This document shows positions 41,972 through 50,779 of a stretch of DNA of 64,000 nucleotides, piece after piece. Made by a program: the position numbers and the translations under genes. The notes under the pieces are model-generated. The model was not told the origin of the DNA. It did no database searches and worked only from the letters and a program-made list of their open reading frames with translations. The first letter of the stretch is position 1. Each line of letters opens with the position of its first letter. The stretch is from NCBI GenBank assembly GCA_021325555.1, contig JAJPGY010000012.1, positions 1-64,000 of the forward strand, written 5' to 3'. Source of the stretch: Pseudomonadota bacterium. GTDB taxonomy: Bacteria; Cyanobacteriota; Vampirovibrionia; Obscuribacterales; Obscuribacteraceae.

Positions 41972-42859
41972 CTACTTCGGGAGGGCGGCCCGGCCGTAAC
42001 AGGCCGTGCCCTTGCCACCACGATTGGTGACGGCCATCTGGGTGCCGAAATCGTAGTGCCACCATTCGTAGGGGTAGTTGACGAACCCGGCGGCGCTCAT
42101 CGCCCAGTAGAGCAGGCGCCGGTTGCTGCGAGCCTCCTTGAAGCTGGCTGAATTGGCCGGGCCGGCGGTGCGCTCGTAGTAGTCGCTGAAGCTTACCTCG
42201 GAGGCGTCGTCGAACACCCCGCCCATGTAAAGCGGCTCGCGGGTGCCGAGGGCGCGCAGCGTCACATCGACCGCACCGCCGGTGTTGTGGGTCGGCCAGG
42301 TGCGCCAGTCGTCTTCACGGTATCCCCGCGGGTCCGAGCAGAACTGCCCGGCGTAGCGCGTGCATTGCTCCTCCGTGGGGTGGCACAGCGTTTGCTTCGC
42401 CTGCTCAATGAAGTGCTCCCACAGCTCCCGTTGCAGCGCGATGGGACGGAAGCCGTCCAGCACCAGGATCTCGACCCCGTACTTGCGCACGAGATCATTG
42501 GCCTTCACGAGGCGGCGAGCCACCCCTTGCCGGCAGTAGACGCGGGAAAGGGCCGCCGGGAACGGCCGGTAATAAGGAGCGTTCAGACCGTCGCTGCGAG
42601 CGTAGTAGCTTGAGGACGAGAGCCCCAGGCTGCAGACGTCCACCAGGCGCTCGTGTGCCTGGTGGGACTCGAGCCGGATCGGCACCTGATGATAGTCCAG
42701 GGCCGTGGGCGCGTGGAGCAAAAGCGGGATCGGGCGATCGCGCAGATCGTCGGCCACCCTGGCTTCGGTGGGCGCAGCGGCGGGCAGCGCGCCAAGCGCG
42801 TGCACGACCGACAGTGCCAGCGTGGTTTCCCTGGTCCTGGTTCGTCGTCTGATTGGCAT
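41972..42859 (-). CDS. D-alanyl-D-alanine dipeptidase (VanX-type, M15D), exported
   Basis: A 295-residue zinc peptidase. VanX/DdpX motifs are complete: DGFRP with R138, HNTGGAVD with H191 and D198 (zinc ligands), and EWWHYDFG with E265 (base) and H268 (third ligand). The N-terminus (RRRTRTRETTLALSVVHALGALPAAA) looks like a signal peptide with an arginine-rich start. An exported enzyme would trim or recycle D-Ala-D-Ala from wall fragments rather than confer glycopeptide resistance, and no vanH/vanA homologue is nearby. The ATG at 42859 has an AGGAG site. Confidence 0.88.
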   Translation of the reverse strand: MPIRRRTRTRETTLALSVVHALGALPAAAPTEARVADDLRDRPIPLLLHAPTALDYHQVPIRLESHQAHERLVDVCSLGLSSSSYYARSDGLNAPYYRPFPAALSRVYCRQGVARRLVKANDLVRKYGVEILVLDGFRPIALQRELWEHFIEQAKQTLCHPTEEQCTRYAGQFCSDPRGYREDDWRTWPTHNTGGAVDVTLRALGTREPLYMGGVFDDASEVSFSDYYERTAGPANSASFKEARSNRRLLYWAMSAAGFVNYPYEWWHYDFGTQMAVTNRGGKGTACYGRAALPK

Positions 42860-43003
42860 GAAAGTTCTCCTGAAAAGAAGAGGAACGCCCGCTTGCGGGT
42901 TGCCGCCCTCGAGCGGCGACCCGAGCGGTCCAGCCTGCTTTCCAGCCCTGCTTCCATGGTATGGAAACCCGGGCGGATGTCGATGGTGGAAATACGGCGG
43001 CCC

Positions 43004-43043
43004 ATGCCGGCAGGCCGCGGCTCAGCGCCGCTCCTGCCGGCAT
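43004..43043 (-). terminator. Hairpin after the WD40-like gene
   Basis: Perfect 11-bp arms ATGCCGGCAGG and CCTGCCGGCAT lie 10 bp past the stop of the minus-strand gene at 43053. No T tract. Confidence 0.5.
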
Positions 43044-43052
43044 GCCTTCGGG

Positions 43053-44003
43053 TTACGACAGCACAAGGTACCAGGTGGAGCAGAACTGGCGTGCGGCCAG
43101 GACCCGCATATCAGGCGGACCCCAGAGAGACCCCAGCCTCTGAAGCCGTGGCAGGCTCCAGAACTCCACCCCGTGCTCGCCGAAAAGGGCAAGGCGATCC
43201 TTCGTCGGGCAGGCCACCTTGCGGATGAAGCCGCCCAGGTCTGTTTTCACCGGCACCAGCTCCCTGGTCTCGGCATGGTACAGCCAGGCGATGTTGCCCG
43301 TGCCGCCGAAGGCAACGAACGGGGCCGCCTGAGTGGCGCACATGCAGTAGCACTCCCAGTCTTCCGGCAGACCGTAATGGCCCTTGTGGTGGGCGCGCAT
43401 CGGCTCCGGCGGGCCGTTGCCGCCGCTGTGCCGATAGCACTCGCCATCGGCGGTGGCGAAGAACACCTCATCGCGAAGGGGGCTGACCGCCACGGCGGTG
43501 AGGCTGCGGTCGGCGACATGGGCTGAGTAATGCTCCTCCGCCTGGTTGCTGCCCAGGTCCCACACCTTGAGGTGCCCTTCGCAGCCGCCGGCTACCAGGA
43601 ACTGCCCGTCCAGGCTGTAGGAGAGGCAGTGGGCGCCCGGCATGGAAAGCTCCGGCAGCAGAAGCACCTGGCGGGGAGCGGTTTCCAGCACGAAGCGCAG
43701 CACCCGATTGCCGCTGGCCAGGGCCAGCTCGGTTGCCCAGGGCTGGGAGCCGCTTGTCTCGGCAAGTTGCAGTTCCGGGCGAAAGGTCGCCGCCTCCCAG
43801 GCGATCTCCGGCATGGTGATCTCCTGCAGCTGCGGCGTCTCGCCGTGCGTTCCGTAGGTCCTGTAGAGCCTGCCCTCCCGGCCGGCGGCGCCTGCTGCCA
43901 CGAACTGCCCCAGCCTGGAGAACTCGGCGAACAGGGCGCGCCTGCCGCCCAGCCTGGAAAGGCGGATTTCGTGGATCTTCTGGTTCCAATTCGGGATGTT
44001 CAT
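43053..44003 (-). CDS. WD40-like beta-propeller protein
   Basis: A 316-residue soluble protein with repeats of the WD type, for example LSYSLDGQFLVAGGCEGHLKVWDL (about 135-158) and LTAVAVSPLRDEVFFATADGECY, and FGGTGNIAWLYHAETREL. Probably a scaffold. The ATG at 44003 is preferred over one at 44009 because the AGGAG site is then properly spaced. It has no signal peptide. Confidence 0.75.
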   Translation of the reverse strand: MNIPNWNQKIHEIRLSRLGGRRALFAEFSRLGQFVAAGAAGREGRLYRTYGTHGETPQLQEITMPEIAWEAATFRPELQLAETSGSQPWATELALASGNRVLRFVLETAPRQVLLLPELSMPGAHCLSYSLDGQFLVAGGCEGHLKVWDLGSNQAEEHYSAHVADRSLTAVAVSPLRDEVFFATADGECYRHSGGNGPPEPMRAHHKGHYGLPEDWECYCMCATQAAPFVAFGGTGNIAWLYHAETRELVPVKTDLGGFIRKVACPTKDRLALFGEHGVEFWSLPRLQRLGSLWGPPDMRVLAARQFCSTWYLVLS

Positions 44004-44423
44004 GACCATGGCTCCTGTGCAAATGGAGAAAGGAAGTGGCTGCCCCCCGGAAAAGCGCGGCAGGCCGTACCGGGCTGCTCCGCTGTGCGGATGACTGGGT
44101 GCCGGCGTAGCCGCGGTGGTTGTCTTTTTCGGGGGTAAGAGCCGTAAGTTGGAAACGAGAGACGATGCCCCAGTCTAATCACCACTGGTCTGGTAAAACA
44201 ATATAAAGGTTTACAGACAACCAAACCGCTGGTGCCCGTTAGCCGCCATCGCCGGGCGCTTGCCCGCGCCCGGAATACATGGCGGGCCGGACATTTGGGT
44301 GACCTTACGGCACGTGTGCCCCGCCTTCGCCGGGCGAGCGGCCCGCGTAATTCCCACACCCTGATCGCCGGCGATCGCCTAGCGAAGCTCGCATCAGCTT
44401 CCTGTGCCTGCCCGGTGGCGGTC
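44004..44423. other. 420-bp intergenic region
   Basis: No gene seen. It contains the upstream region of the WD40-like gene, with an AT-richer stretch around 44190-44215 that could hold its promoter, and the 3' flank of the P-type ATPase homologue. Confidence 0.4.
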
Positions 44424-46577
44424 TCAGCCGATGATTCCCCGCCTGCCCGGTTTGTCCAGGAGAGGTCGCAGACCGTTTGCGGCCCCGAGGACCACCGAGC
44501 CGTTGTTTAGCACGGTGGCCGTCACGAAGTCGGTCTGATCCACCAGTGAAACGGTGAGCCCGAGGACGTTCGGAACTGACACCACCAGCAGGTTTTGCCG
44601 GGCCAGCTCCATCCCCTCACGCGCGATCCGGATCCCCTCCACCAGGCCGGTCAGGCTCTCCGTAGCCAGCAGGATGTCCGCTCGGTGGCGAGCCACATCC
44701 GAGCCGGTGCCGAGGGCGATGGCCACGTCGGCCTCCTCCAGCGCCGGCGAATCCTCGACATCCTGACCGACCACTGCTACCCGCAACCCGCGCCTCCTGT
44801 AGTCGGCGACAATCTGAGCCTGGTCCTGCGGCAGCGTTCTGCTGTGCACCGTGGCTATTCCCGCCTGCTCGGCCAGGGCGCCGGCGGCGGCCTCGCCGCC
44901 CCCTGTCATCATGGCAATCTCCTTGATCCCCATGCGCTTGAGCGCCCGCACCGTGGCGCGCGCGTCCGGACGCAGCGGATCCCGGTACGCGATCACGCCG
45001 GCCAGCTTCCCGTCGATGGCCACGCAGGCTCGCGAATCCCCTTTCGCCTGCCATTCCTCCAGGAAAGCCCGGGCGGCGGAGAGATCGATCCCCTCGAGCT
45101 GCATCAGCCGCGTGCTGCCGACGAGCACGGCATGACCTTCCACCTGGCCTTTGACGCCCAGCCCGGCGATGACGTCCGATGCGGTTCGCTCCGGCACGGG
45201 GATCGACTTCAGGTGCGCGTAGCTGTAAATTGCGTAAGCCACCAGGTGGCTGTAGCGCTGCTCTGCTGCCGCGGCCATGCGGGTGACCTCCTCGAGGGAG
45301 TAGCCCGGGCAGACGAAGACCTCGGTAACTGTCGGCTTGAGGGCCGTCAGGGTGCCGCTTCTGGCGAAGATTACGGCGTCGATCTCCGCCAGCGCCTCCA
45401 GGGCGCTGGCGTTGCGCATGACGATGCCGCGTCGCCCCGCTTTGTACATCGAGGAGAGAACCGCGGTTGGTATGGCGATCTTGATCCCGGTCAAAAAATC
45501 GAAGCAAACGAGCGCCATGGCGCGCTCGAGATCCCTGGTTGCGACCAAGACGACCGCGGCTATGGAAAGCAGCGGTGCGACCGCGTCGTATGCCATGCGC
45601 AAGGACAGCTTGTGCAAGCGGGTGCGCTGCAGCCAGCGCCGCTTCTGCTTCTGCCGAACCGGGTCGGCGGCTGGCCGCGGCGGACCGGTCTCGTTGCGAA
45701 TGTATAGTTTGCCCTCGGTCAGCAGCGTATCGGCGGTCACGTTGTCGCCGGCCCGCACGTACCGGGGCTCGAAATCCATCTCCGGGCTGGCCGGCACAAT
45801 CGTCCCCTCGCCTCTCACGATCGTTCCTTCGACGGCGACCAGTTCACCCGGGTAGACGACCACCTGGTCGCCCGGCCTGAGCTCGATGACCGGCACGCGC
45901 ACCCGCCGGTAACCCTGGACCAGCCAGGCCGAGCGCTGGGACAGCTCGCGCTGGTGCGTGATCAGCTGGTGGCAGCGGGATGTGACCACGTCGCGCAGCA
46001 GCTCGCCGGAGGCGATCAGAAAGAGCATAAGCGATGCCGGCAGAAAACTTTTTTGCTGGATGAGGACGAGACACGTGCCCCCATCAAGGGCGTCGGCGCC
46101 AAGCCGCCCCTCCTCGAGCGTGGTTTGCGCGGCGCGATTGATGACGGGCAGAAGTGAGGCTAACAGGGCCGAGCCGGTGACGAGCGCGGGCAGCTCGAGC
46201 ACGGTGCACAGCAGTGCCAGAGCGCTCAAACCGAACTGTCCTTTTGGCGGGAGCAGAGTCTCGAAAGCAAAAGTGGCACGACGCAGGGCCGCGAGCGGAT
46301 TGAGAGGCCTGGCGGCCGGGCGCTGCCCGGGCTGCAAAGGCCTGACATCAGCCAGGCTCAGCCGGTCCAGCCAGGCAATGGGGTCGAAGACGCCGCCGGT
46401 GAAGGTAATAGTGACCGAGGCGCAGTCGGGGTTGGTGCGCACCGCGCGCACGCCGTCCTGCGCATGCAGCAAGGACTCCAGCCCGGCCGCCAGCGCCTGA
46501 TCGTGGCGAATCCCCTGCAGGCGAACCCTGATTCGATCGGGCAGGCTGTGAACCACTTCGTAGATCTTCTCTGCCAA
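44424..46577 (-). CDS. P1B-type ATPase homologue with all catalytic motifs substituted (pseudo-ATPase)
   Basis: A 717-residue membrane protein, full length for a heavy-metal P-type ATPase and with an intact frame. An HMA-like domain (about 3-75) lacks CxxC. The phosphorylation motif DKTGTLT is ARSGTLT at 405-411, so the acceptor Asp is Ala. TGD is TGG at 558-560, GDGxND is GQDVED at 604-609, the P-domain Lys of LPxDK is Gln (LPQDQ, Q586), the actuator TGE region reads PASPEMD at 262-268, and the SEHP histidine site reads YSHL at 442-445. The membrane CPx site is CFD at 358-360. It cannot form the usual aspartyl phosphate, so metal pumping is excluded on known mechanism; a sensor, scaffold or passive role is inferred. 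The start is TTG at 46577 (CGGAGC upstream). A good promoter lies at 46738-46766. Confidence 0.85.
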   Translation of the reverse strand: MAEKIYEVVHSLPDRIRVRLQGIRHDQALAAGLESLLHAQDGVRAVRTNPDCASVTITFTGGVFDPIAWLDRLSLADVRPLQPGQRPAARPLNPLAALRRATFAFETLLPPKGQFGLSALALLCTVLELPALVTGSALLASLLPVINRAAQTTLEEGRLGADALDGGTCLVLIQQKSFLPASLMLFLIASGELLRDVVTSRCHQLITHQRELSQRSAWLVQGYRRVRVPVIELRPGDQVVVYPGELVAVEGTIVRGEGTIVPASPEMDFEPRYVRAGDNVTADTLLTEGKLYIRNETGPPRPAADPVRQKQKRRWLQRTRLHKLSLRMAYDAVAPLLSIAAVVLVATRDLERAMALVCFDFLTGIKIAIPTAVLSSMYKAGRRGIVMRNASALEALAEIDAVIFARSGTLTALKPTVTEVFVCPGYSLEEVTRMAAAAEQRYSHLVAYAIYSYAHLKSIPVPERTASDVIAGLGVKGQVEGHAVLVGSTRLMQLEGIDLSAARAFLEEWQAKGDSRACVAIDGKLAGVIAYRDPLRPDARATVRALKRMGIKEIAMMTGGGEAAAGALAEQAGIATVHSRTLPQDQAQIVADYRRRGLRVAVVGQDVEDSPALEEADVAIALGTGSDVARHRADILLATESLTGLVEGIRIAREGMELARQNLLVVSVPNVLGLTVSLVDQTDFVTATVLNNGSVVLGAANGLRPLLDKPGRRGIIG

Positions 46578-46737
46578 GGTGCTGCTCCGGTTGTGACTAA
46601 AGCGGCTCTTGCCGGGTCGGGCCGGCAGTGTCCCCGTGAACTGCCTTCCCCTCCTAGTGTAGCTTCCTGACCAGGCCAGACCATCGGAACCCTTGCGGCA
46701 ACAACGCGTCAAGATGCCGAAGCGGCAATAACTAGCT

Positions 46738-46766
46738 ACTATATCACCAAATAGCTCGAGTTTCAA
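46738..46766 (-). promoter_or_regulatory. Sigma-70-type promoter for the P-type ATPase homologue
   Basis: On the minus strand TTGAAA, a 17-bp spacer and TATAGT occur in that order. Transcription would start near 46730, giving a leader of about 150 nt before the TTG at 46577. Confidence 0.65.
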
Positions 46767-46833
46767 AAAATTGAGAAAGGAGAGGGGCGTGATTGCCGGC
46801 TCTCCTTCCTGCCGGGGCACGAGAGCCCTGAGA

Positions 46834-47139
46834 TTATGATTTGGTCGAGCTGCTGGCGGCGCGCTTTTCAGCCAGCGCTTTCTTCAGCGTGTCGTAGCTG
46901 AAGTAGCCGGCCAGTGCGGTTAAGATGATGTCGCGCACCGCGAGCCTGTGGACCAGGACCATGGGGAGCAGGAAGCCCAGGGCCATGAGCCCCAAGCTCG
47001 CGCCGGTGGAGAACATCCCCACCAGGCGTAAGTTGAGCCGCCAGGCCGCGCCGGGGCGCGCGAGGGCGGCTGTGAACATTGTGATGAGCCCGATTCCGAA
47101 CAGAACCAGGGCAACGATCGGGATGATGACGAGATTCAT
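46834..47139 (-). CDS. Small three-helix membrane protein
   Basis: A 101-residue protein with hydrophobic segments at about 4-24, 37-62 and 65-83 and a Lys/Ser-rich tail. The ATG at 47139 has an AGGAGGAA site. It precedes the pseudo-ATPase gene on the same strand, but a separate promoter lies between them. Family not recognised. Confidence 0.7.
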   Translation of the reverse strand: MNLVIIPIVALVLFGIGLITMFTAALARPGAAWRLNLRLVGMFSTGASLGLMALGFLLPMVLVHRLAVRDIILTALAGYFSYDTLKKALAEKRAASSSTKS

Positions 47140-47233
47140 TGCTTGTTCCTCCTGTGTGAGAGCTCGACGCCGCCTGCAAGCGAAGGTTTTTTGCAGGCAG
47201 CGCCAGATGATGCTGCTTTGCCCATATAAAGCC

Positions 47234-47290
47234 GCGAAAGCCGGGGAGCGGAACTGCCGGTTGTGGCAGCGCCAACCTCCCCGGCTTCGC
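47234..47290 (-). terminator. Long-arm hairpin after the gene at 47349
   Basis: GCGAAAGCCGGGGAG pairs with CTCCCCGGCTTCGC (one bulge) around a long loop that has its own small CTGCCGG/GGCAG pairing. It lies 59 bp beyond the stop at 47349. Confidence 0.5.
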
Positions 47291-47348
47291 GTGTTTCGGC
47301 GTGATGCGCGTGCGCCTGCCCGGGCGGCGCCGGCGAATCATCCTGCCT

Positions 47349-47720
47349 CTAGCTGACCAGTCCCTCGGCGGCGGCGCGCTCGCCGGCGTGCTTGAGGACG
47401 AAGGCGGTCATCGCGCGGTTGCTCTCGTGACCGTGCACGGGAGCGCGCATGATCCCCTCGTATTCGTCGGCGGTCTCCCGGAGCAGGCGGTAGCTGTCCG
47501 CGGTCAGGCTCTCCCGACCGGCGGCGTAGCGGGCCAGCCGGCGGACGGCTGCGGCGTAGCTGTTGTCGCGCCTGGGGTTGGGCGGGCAGAACTTCGACTC
47601 GATCTGAGCCAGAAGCTCGCCGCTTTCACCCGCCGGAAAACCGGACGGGAGGCTGATCGGACCGAAGCCGCGACCGCGGTCGGTGAGATCCACGAAATCA
47701 TCGAAACCAGTGTACGTCAT
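47349..47720 (-). CDS. Soluble hypothetical protein
   Basis: A 123-residue, mostly helical protein starting MTYTGFDDFVDLTDRGRGFG. The ATG at 47720 has GAGGAGG 7 nt upstream. No family recognised; no signal peptide. Confidence 0.65.
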   Translation of the reverse strand: MTYTGFDDFVDLTDRGRGFGPISLPSGFPAGESGELLAQIESKFCPPNPRRDNSYAAAVRRLARYAAGRESLTADSYRLLRETADEYEGIMRAPVHGHESNRAMTAFVLKHAGERAAAEGLVS

Positions 47721-47858
47721 TGCATGACCTCCTCGTTTTGTTCTTGCTTTGCCTGACGCACTGCGCGCCAGGCTCGAGTTGGAATGCCGGCTCAGGCCCC
47801 CGGGCGGAGCACCGAAGCCGGCGTTGACAGACATTGGTGAGCGTCTACGACGCGGGCG

Positions 47859-47957
47859 TCACTTGTTCATCGCGGCGACGAACACGAGCCCGCAGGCGAG
47901 CCAACCCTGACCGCAGACTGCGGCCACGATGGCGCCGATGACGAGCATGAAAGCCAT
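47859..47957 (-). CDS. 32-residue membrane peptide
   Basis: The frame encodes MAFMLVIGAIVAAVCGQGW and continues to VFVAAMNK, essentially one membrane helix. The strong AAGGAGGAAG site 5-6 nt before the ATG at 47957 is the evidence that it is translated. Confidence 0.55.
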   Translation of the reverse strand: MAFMLVIGAIVAAVCGQGWLACGLVFVAAMNK

Positions 47958-48028
47958 GGCTTCCTCCTTTTTTAATTGGGCTTTTCGGCAGGACCGCGAG
48001 GTCATGCCGAAAAGCAGTGCCAAAGCCT

Positions 48029-48057
48029 CGTACGGGCGGGGCATACCCCACCCGTCG
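48029..48057 (+). repeat. REP-like palindrome
   Basis: CGTACGGGCGGGGCATACCCCACCCGTCG is a CGGGYGGGG/CCCCACCCG inverted pair with the GCAT-type centre of the other copies. It lies in the gap between the site-2 protease gene and the 32-residue peptide gene. Confidence 0.5.
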
Positions 48058-48102
48058 GCTGACCTGCGATCGAAGCCGGACCAGGAACGTTGGTCCGGAG
48101 CC

Positions 48103-48795
48103 TTAGATTCCCACCCCCACCAGCAAGCTCACCAGAGCCTGTGGCTGGGTGAACGCCCAGAACAGGAAGGCGCCCAGCGCGATGTAGGCGACGCCGTAGC
48201 CGATGCGCGCGGCGAAGGGGACGTTGAAGTACGACGCTGGCAGCGTCTTTCTGTACTCCATGTCTTGGAAGAACCCCATGAGGATCAGCACGAGGATGAT
48301 CATGTTGAACATGCTGTTGCCGATGGCCGTGAAAAGCCAGAAGAACATCAGCACGCCCGGCACCCACATGTAGCGGTGGATGCCCATGGAGATTCCCCCG
48401 CCATCAAGCGGCTTCATGGGGATGAGGTTGATCAGGTTGAGGAAAAACCCGTACTTGGCGGCCATGAAGAGCATGGGCACGTTGAGCACGAGCCCGAGGA
48501 CGAGCGCCGCCACGCTGGCTGCCGCTCCGAAGAGCGGTCCGGCGTAGGAGACGAACGCCTCGCATTCGGCGGACGGCGGCTGCGAATGAGCCACGGCGGC
48601 GCCGAACGGGGTGAAGACGGGCGGGTAGACTGCCAACCCGCGATGCCTGGCGGCGATGAAGTGCCCCATCTCGTGAACGAAGATGAGCACGCCGAGCGCG
48701 ATTGCCAGCTCCACGGAGCCGAGCAGGAACCACCAGAAGGCGATGAAGACCGCAACCGAGATCACGGTCATGTTGTTCTTGAGCCAGTTGTTCAT
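48103..48795 (-). CDS. Site-2 protease family (M50) membrane metalloprotease
   Basis: A 230-residue protein with about five to six membrane segments. Zinc motifs are FVHEMGH with HEMGH at 41-45 and NLIPMKPLDGG with D131. It lacks a PDZ domain, so it belongs to the short (group III-like, SpoIVFB/Rv-type) site-2 proteases that cut substrates within the membrane, often to release regulators. The ATG at 48795 follows AAAGGTG. No anti-sigma factor is nearby. Confidence 0.88.
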   Translation of the reverse strand: MNNWLKNNMTVISVAVFIAFWWFLLGSVELAIALGVLIFVHEMGHFIAARHRGLAVYPPVFTPFGAAVAHSQPPSAECEAFVSYAGPLFGAAASVAALVLGLVLNVPMLFMAAKYGFFLNLINLIPMKPLDGGGISMGIHRYMWVPGVLMFFWLFTAIGNSMFNMIILVLILMGFFQDMEYRKTLPASYFNVPFAARIGYGVAYIALGAFLFWAFTQPQALVSLLVGVGI

Positions 48796-48999
48796 AGATC
48801 CACACCTTTGCGAAAGGGTGCCGCCGGCTTGTCGGCGGCTGGTGGCGGCAAGGCGAGAGCCGGACGCGCGGGTCGGTAAACACGCGCGCCGGGCCCCACC
48901 ATGAAGCGGCCCCGGCTGGCGCCGGAGCCGGTGCTTGTTTGAAGGCACAGTTTTGTCCAAGGGGGGCATGTGTGCTCCCTTAGACAAATCGGCCGACTA

Positions 49000-50520
49000 T
49001 CAGCTCGCCTGGGGCGTTTGACCCCGGGCTTCGGTTGCAGCTGCCTGCGCCGCCGCGGCCAGCGACTGCTGGTGCGTGAGGCTTGCCTTCATGCCCGCGA
49101 TGGACATGAGCAGCATCGCCTGCGCCCACGCCAGGGGCTCGTTCTCGTCCGGCACCCACTGGCGTGACTGCCGGTCGACGATGTAAGCCTCCGGAACGTT
49201 CCAGCGCTCGTTCACGCATGCCAGCGCCCAGTTGAACAGGTTCGTCTGGTGCGCCAGGTAGCGCTCATCGTTGCTGCGCCGGTACATGTCGCCGAGGATG
49301 TACGAGATCATCGGCGCCACGTGGGACCACTGCGCCTCTTCGCCCTCAGCCAGGTCGTACCGGTTGTCGCGCCCGTCCCACCTGTCCCTTGGATAACGGC
49401 GGAAGCCGATGTGCCCACGCAGATACCGCTCGAGGTTGGCGATGATGAGCAGGGCCATGGCGTCGTTGACGACCGGCTGCCCGGAGACGGCCCCGAAAAA
49501 GAGCCCGTTCACCAGCGCGGAGTCGACGGAGCGGATCTCCGTGTCGGCGTCGGCCCGGATGAACTCGTTGGGGAGTATCTGGGCGAGCTGGGCCTCGCAC
49601 TCCTTGATGAGCTCACGGATGCCGTTCTCGTGGACGTCGAACTGGCGGTTCTCCACCCTGTACGACAGCATGCCATGCCCCTGCAGGAAGCTGAGCAGCT
49701 CCTTCAGGGCAGCCACGGCCACGAGCAGCGATGAGGCGTGCTGCGCCTTCTTGTCTTCCCAGGCGCCGAGGTCCTGGTCGACCGGCAGGCACGTCGTCCG
49801 CCACAACTGGTGCGTCAGGCACGTGTAGGCGGTGGCGAGCAGCTGCGTCATCTCGTCGTCCCAGCTCAGGTAGCCCCGGTTGAGACCGAAGTACAGGAGC
49901 CAGACGATGGACGCCAGAGCATCGTTCTGGCGGTGCCCCCAGGTGGACTTCACCTCGGTCAGGGTGATCGGGTTGAAGCGGATCTGCGGACCCGCGCCCA
50001 TGTCCATGCCGGAAGCGCGACCGTCGATGATGTCCAGGAAGCGGTTCTGGTTCTCAAAGTGCTGAGCCAGGCAGGAGCGCAGACCGCGCTTCCAGGCGTC
50101 AGCCTCGATGGCCAGACCGTCGCCGAGATCGGGATCGAGCACGGCGGTAAGCTCGGCCACCGCCTGCATGATCCGGTCGCGATCCCAGCCCAGGATAAGC
50201 AGACCGCTGGATGCCTTCTGGAGCTGGAACAGCGACTCGGTCGAGACGCCGTTGTACAGCTGCGCCATGACATCGCGGTCTCCGTTGATGTTGAGCAGCG
50301 TGCTCGCGACAAGCGAGAGCTTCAGCTCATCAACGGAGGGCACGGTGACCGCCGAGGCGCCACCGCTCTTGTAGCAGCGCAGGGTGAGCGTGCCGTGTTC
50401 GACGAGAGCCTTGCGGATCGTCTCCAGGTCGGCAAGCGTGTACGCCTGGCGCGAAAGCTTCGCCACTTCCGGGTTTTGGAAAGCCGGGGTGGCCAGACCA
50501 GACTTGGTTTGCTCAGTCAT
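49000..50520 (-). CDS. GH15/phosphorylase-kinase-alpha-like protein
   Basis: A 506-residue soluble (alpha/alpha)6-barrel protein. WGHRQNDALASIVWLLYFG (about 216-234), LGAWEDKKAQHASSLLVAVAALKEL (20 or more residues near 278-302) and ENEPLAWAQAMLLMSIAGM near the C-terminus match GH15 glucoamylases and the regulatory subunits of phosphorylase kinase. Whether it hydrolyses glucans or has a regulatory role cannot be read. The ATG at 50520 has an AAAGGGGG site. It is divergent from the cupin gene at 50780. Confidence 0.75.
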   Translation of the reverse strand: MTEQTKSGLATPAFQNPEVAKLSRQAYTLADLETIRKALVEHGTLTLRCYKSGGASAVTVPSVDELKLSLVASTLLNINGDRDVMAQLYNGVSTESLFQLQKASSGLLILGWDRDRIMQAVAELTAVLDPDLGDGLAIEADAWKRGLRSCLAQHFENQNRFLDIIDGRASGMDMGAGPQIRFNPITLTEVKSTWGHRQNDALASIVWLLYFGLNRGYLSWDDEMTQLLATAYTCLTHQLWRTTCLPVDQDLGAWEDKKAQHASSLLVAVAALKELLSFLQGHGMLSYRVENRQFDVHENGIRELIKECEAQLAQILPNEFIRADADTEIRSVDSALVNGLFFGAVSGQPVVNDAMALLIIANLERYLRGHIGFRRYPRDRWDGRDNRYDLAEGEEAQWSHVAPMISYILGDMYRRSNDERYLAHQTNLFNWALACVNERWNVPEAYIVDRQSRQWVPDENEPLAWAQAMLLMSIAGMKASLTHQQSLAAAAQAAATEARGQTPQAS

Positions 50521-50779
50521 GATAGACCCCCTTTCTAGCCAGGCGAACGAACTGCCCGGGCTGAGGAGTTGTTGGCGACAGCACAAGCCGGCGGTGCTCA
50601 GGCTTCAGGTCCTGAGCGCCTCCGACAAGGGCTGCCTGGTGTTGACTTTTCGCTGTGTCAGCGGCAAATCGCGGTGCGCACGTCAGCCGGCCAGCGTTCG
50701 CCCGCCCCTGGCAAACCAGGATCTATGCGGGTGATACGATTTATGACCTGAAGTGCTTCGCCCTGAAGGAGAAAAGCTG

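Noticed and set aside
41972-42859. VanX-type gene read as glycopeptide resistance
   Set aside because: No vanH, vanA/B ligase or VanRS homologue is adjacent and the protein appears exported, which fits wall turnover better.
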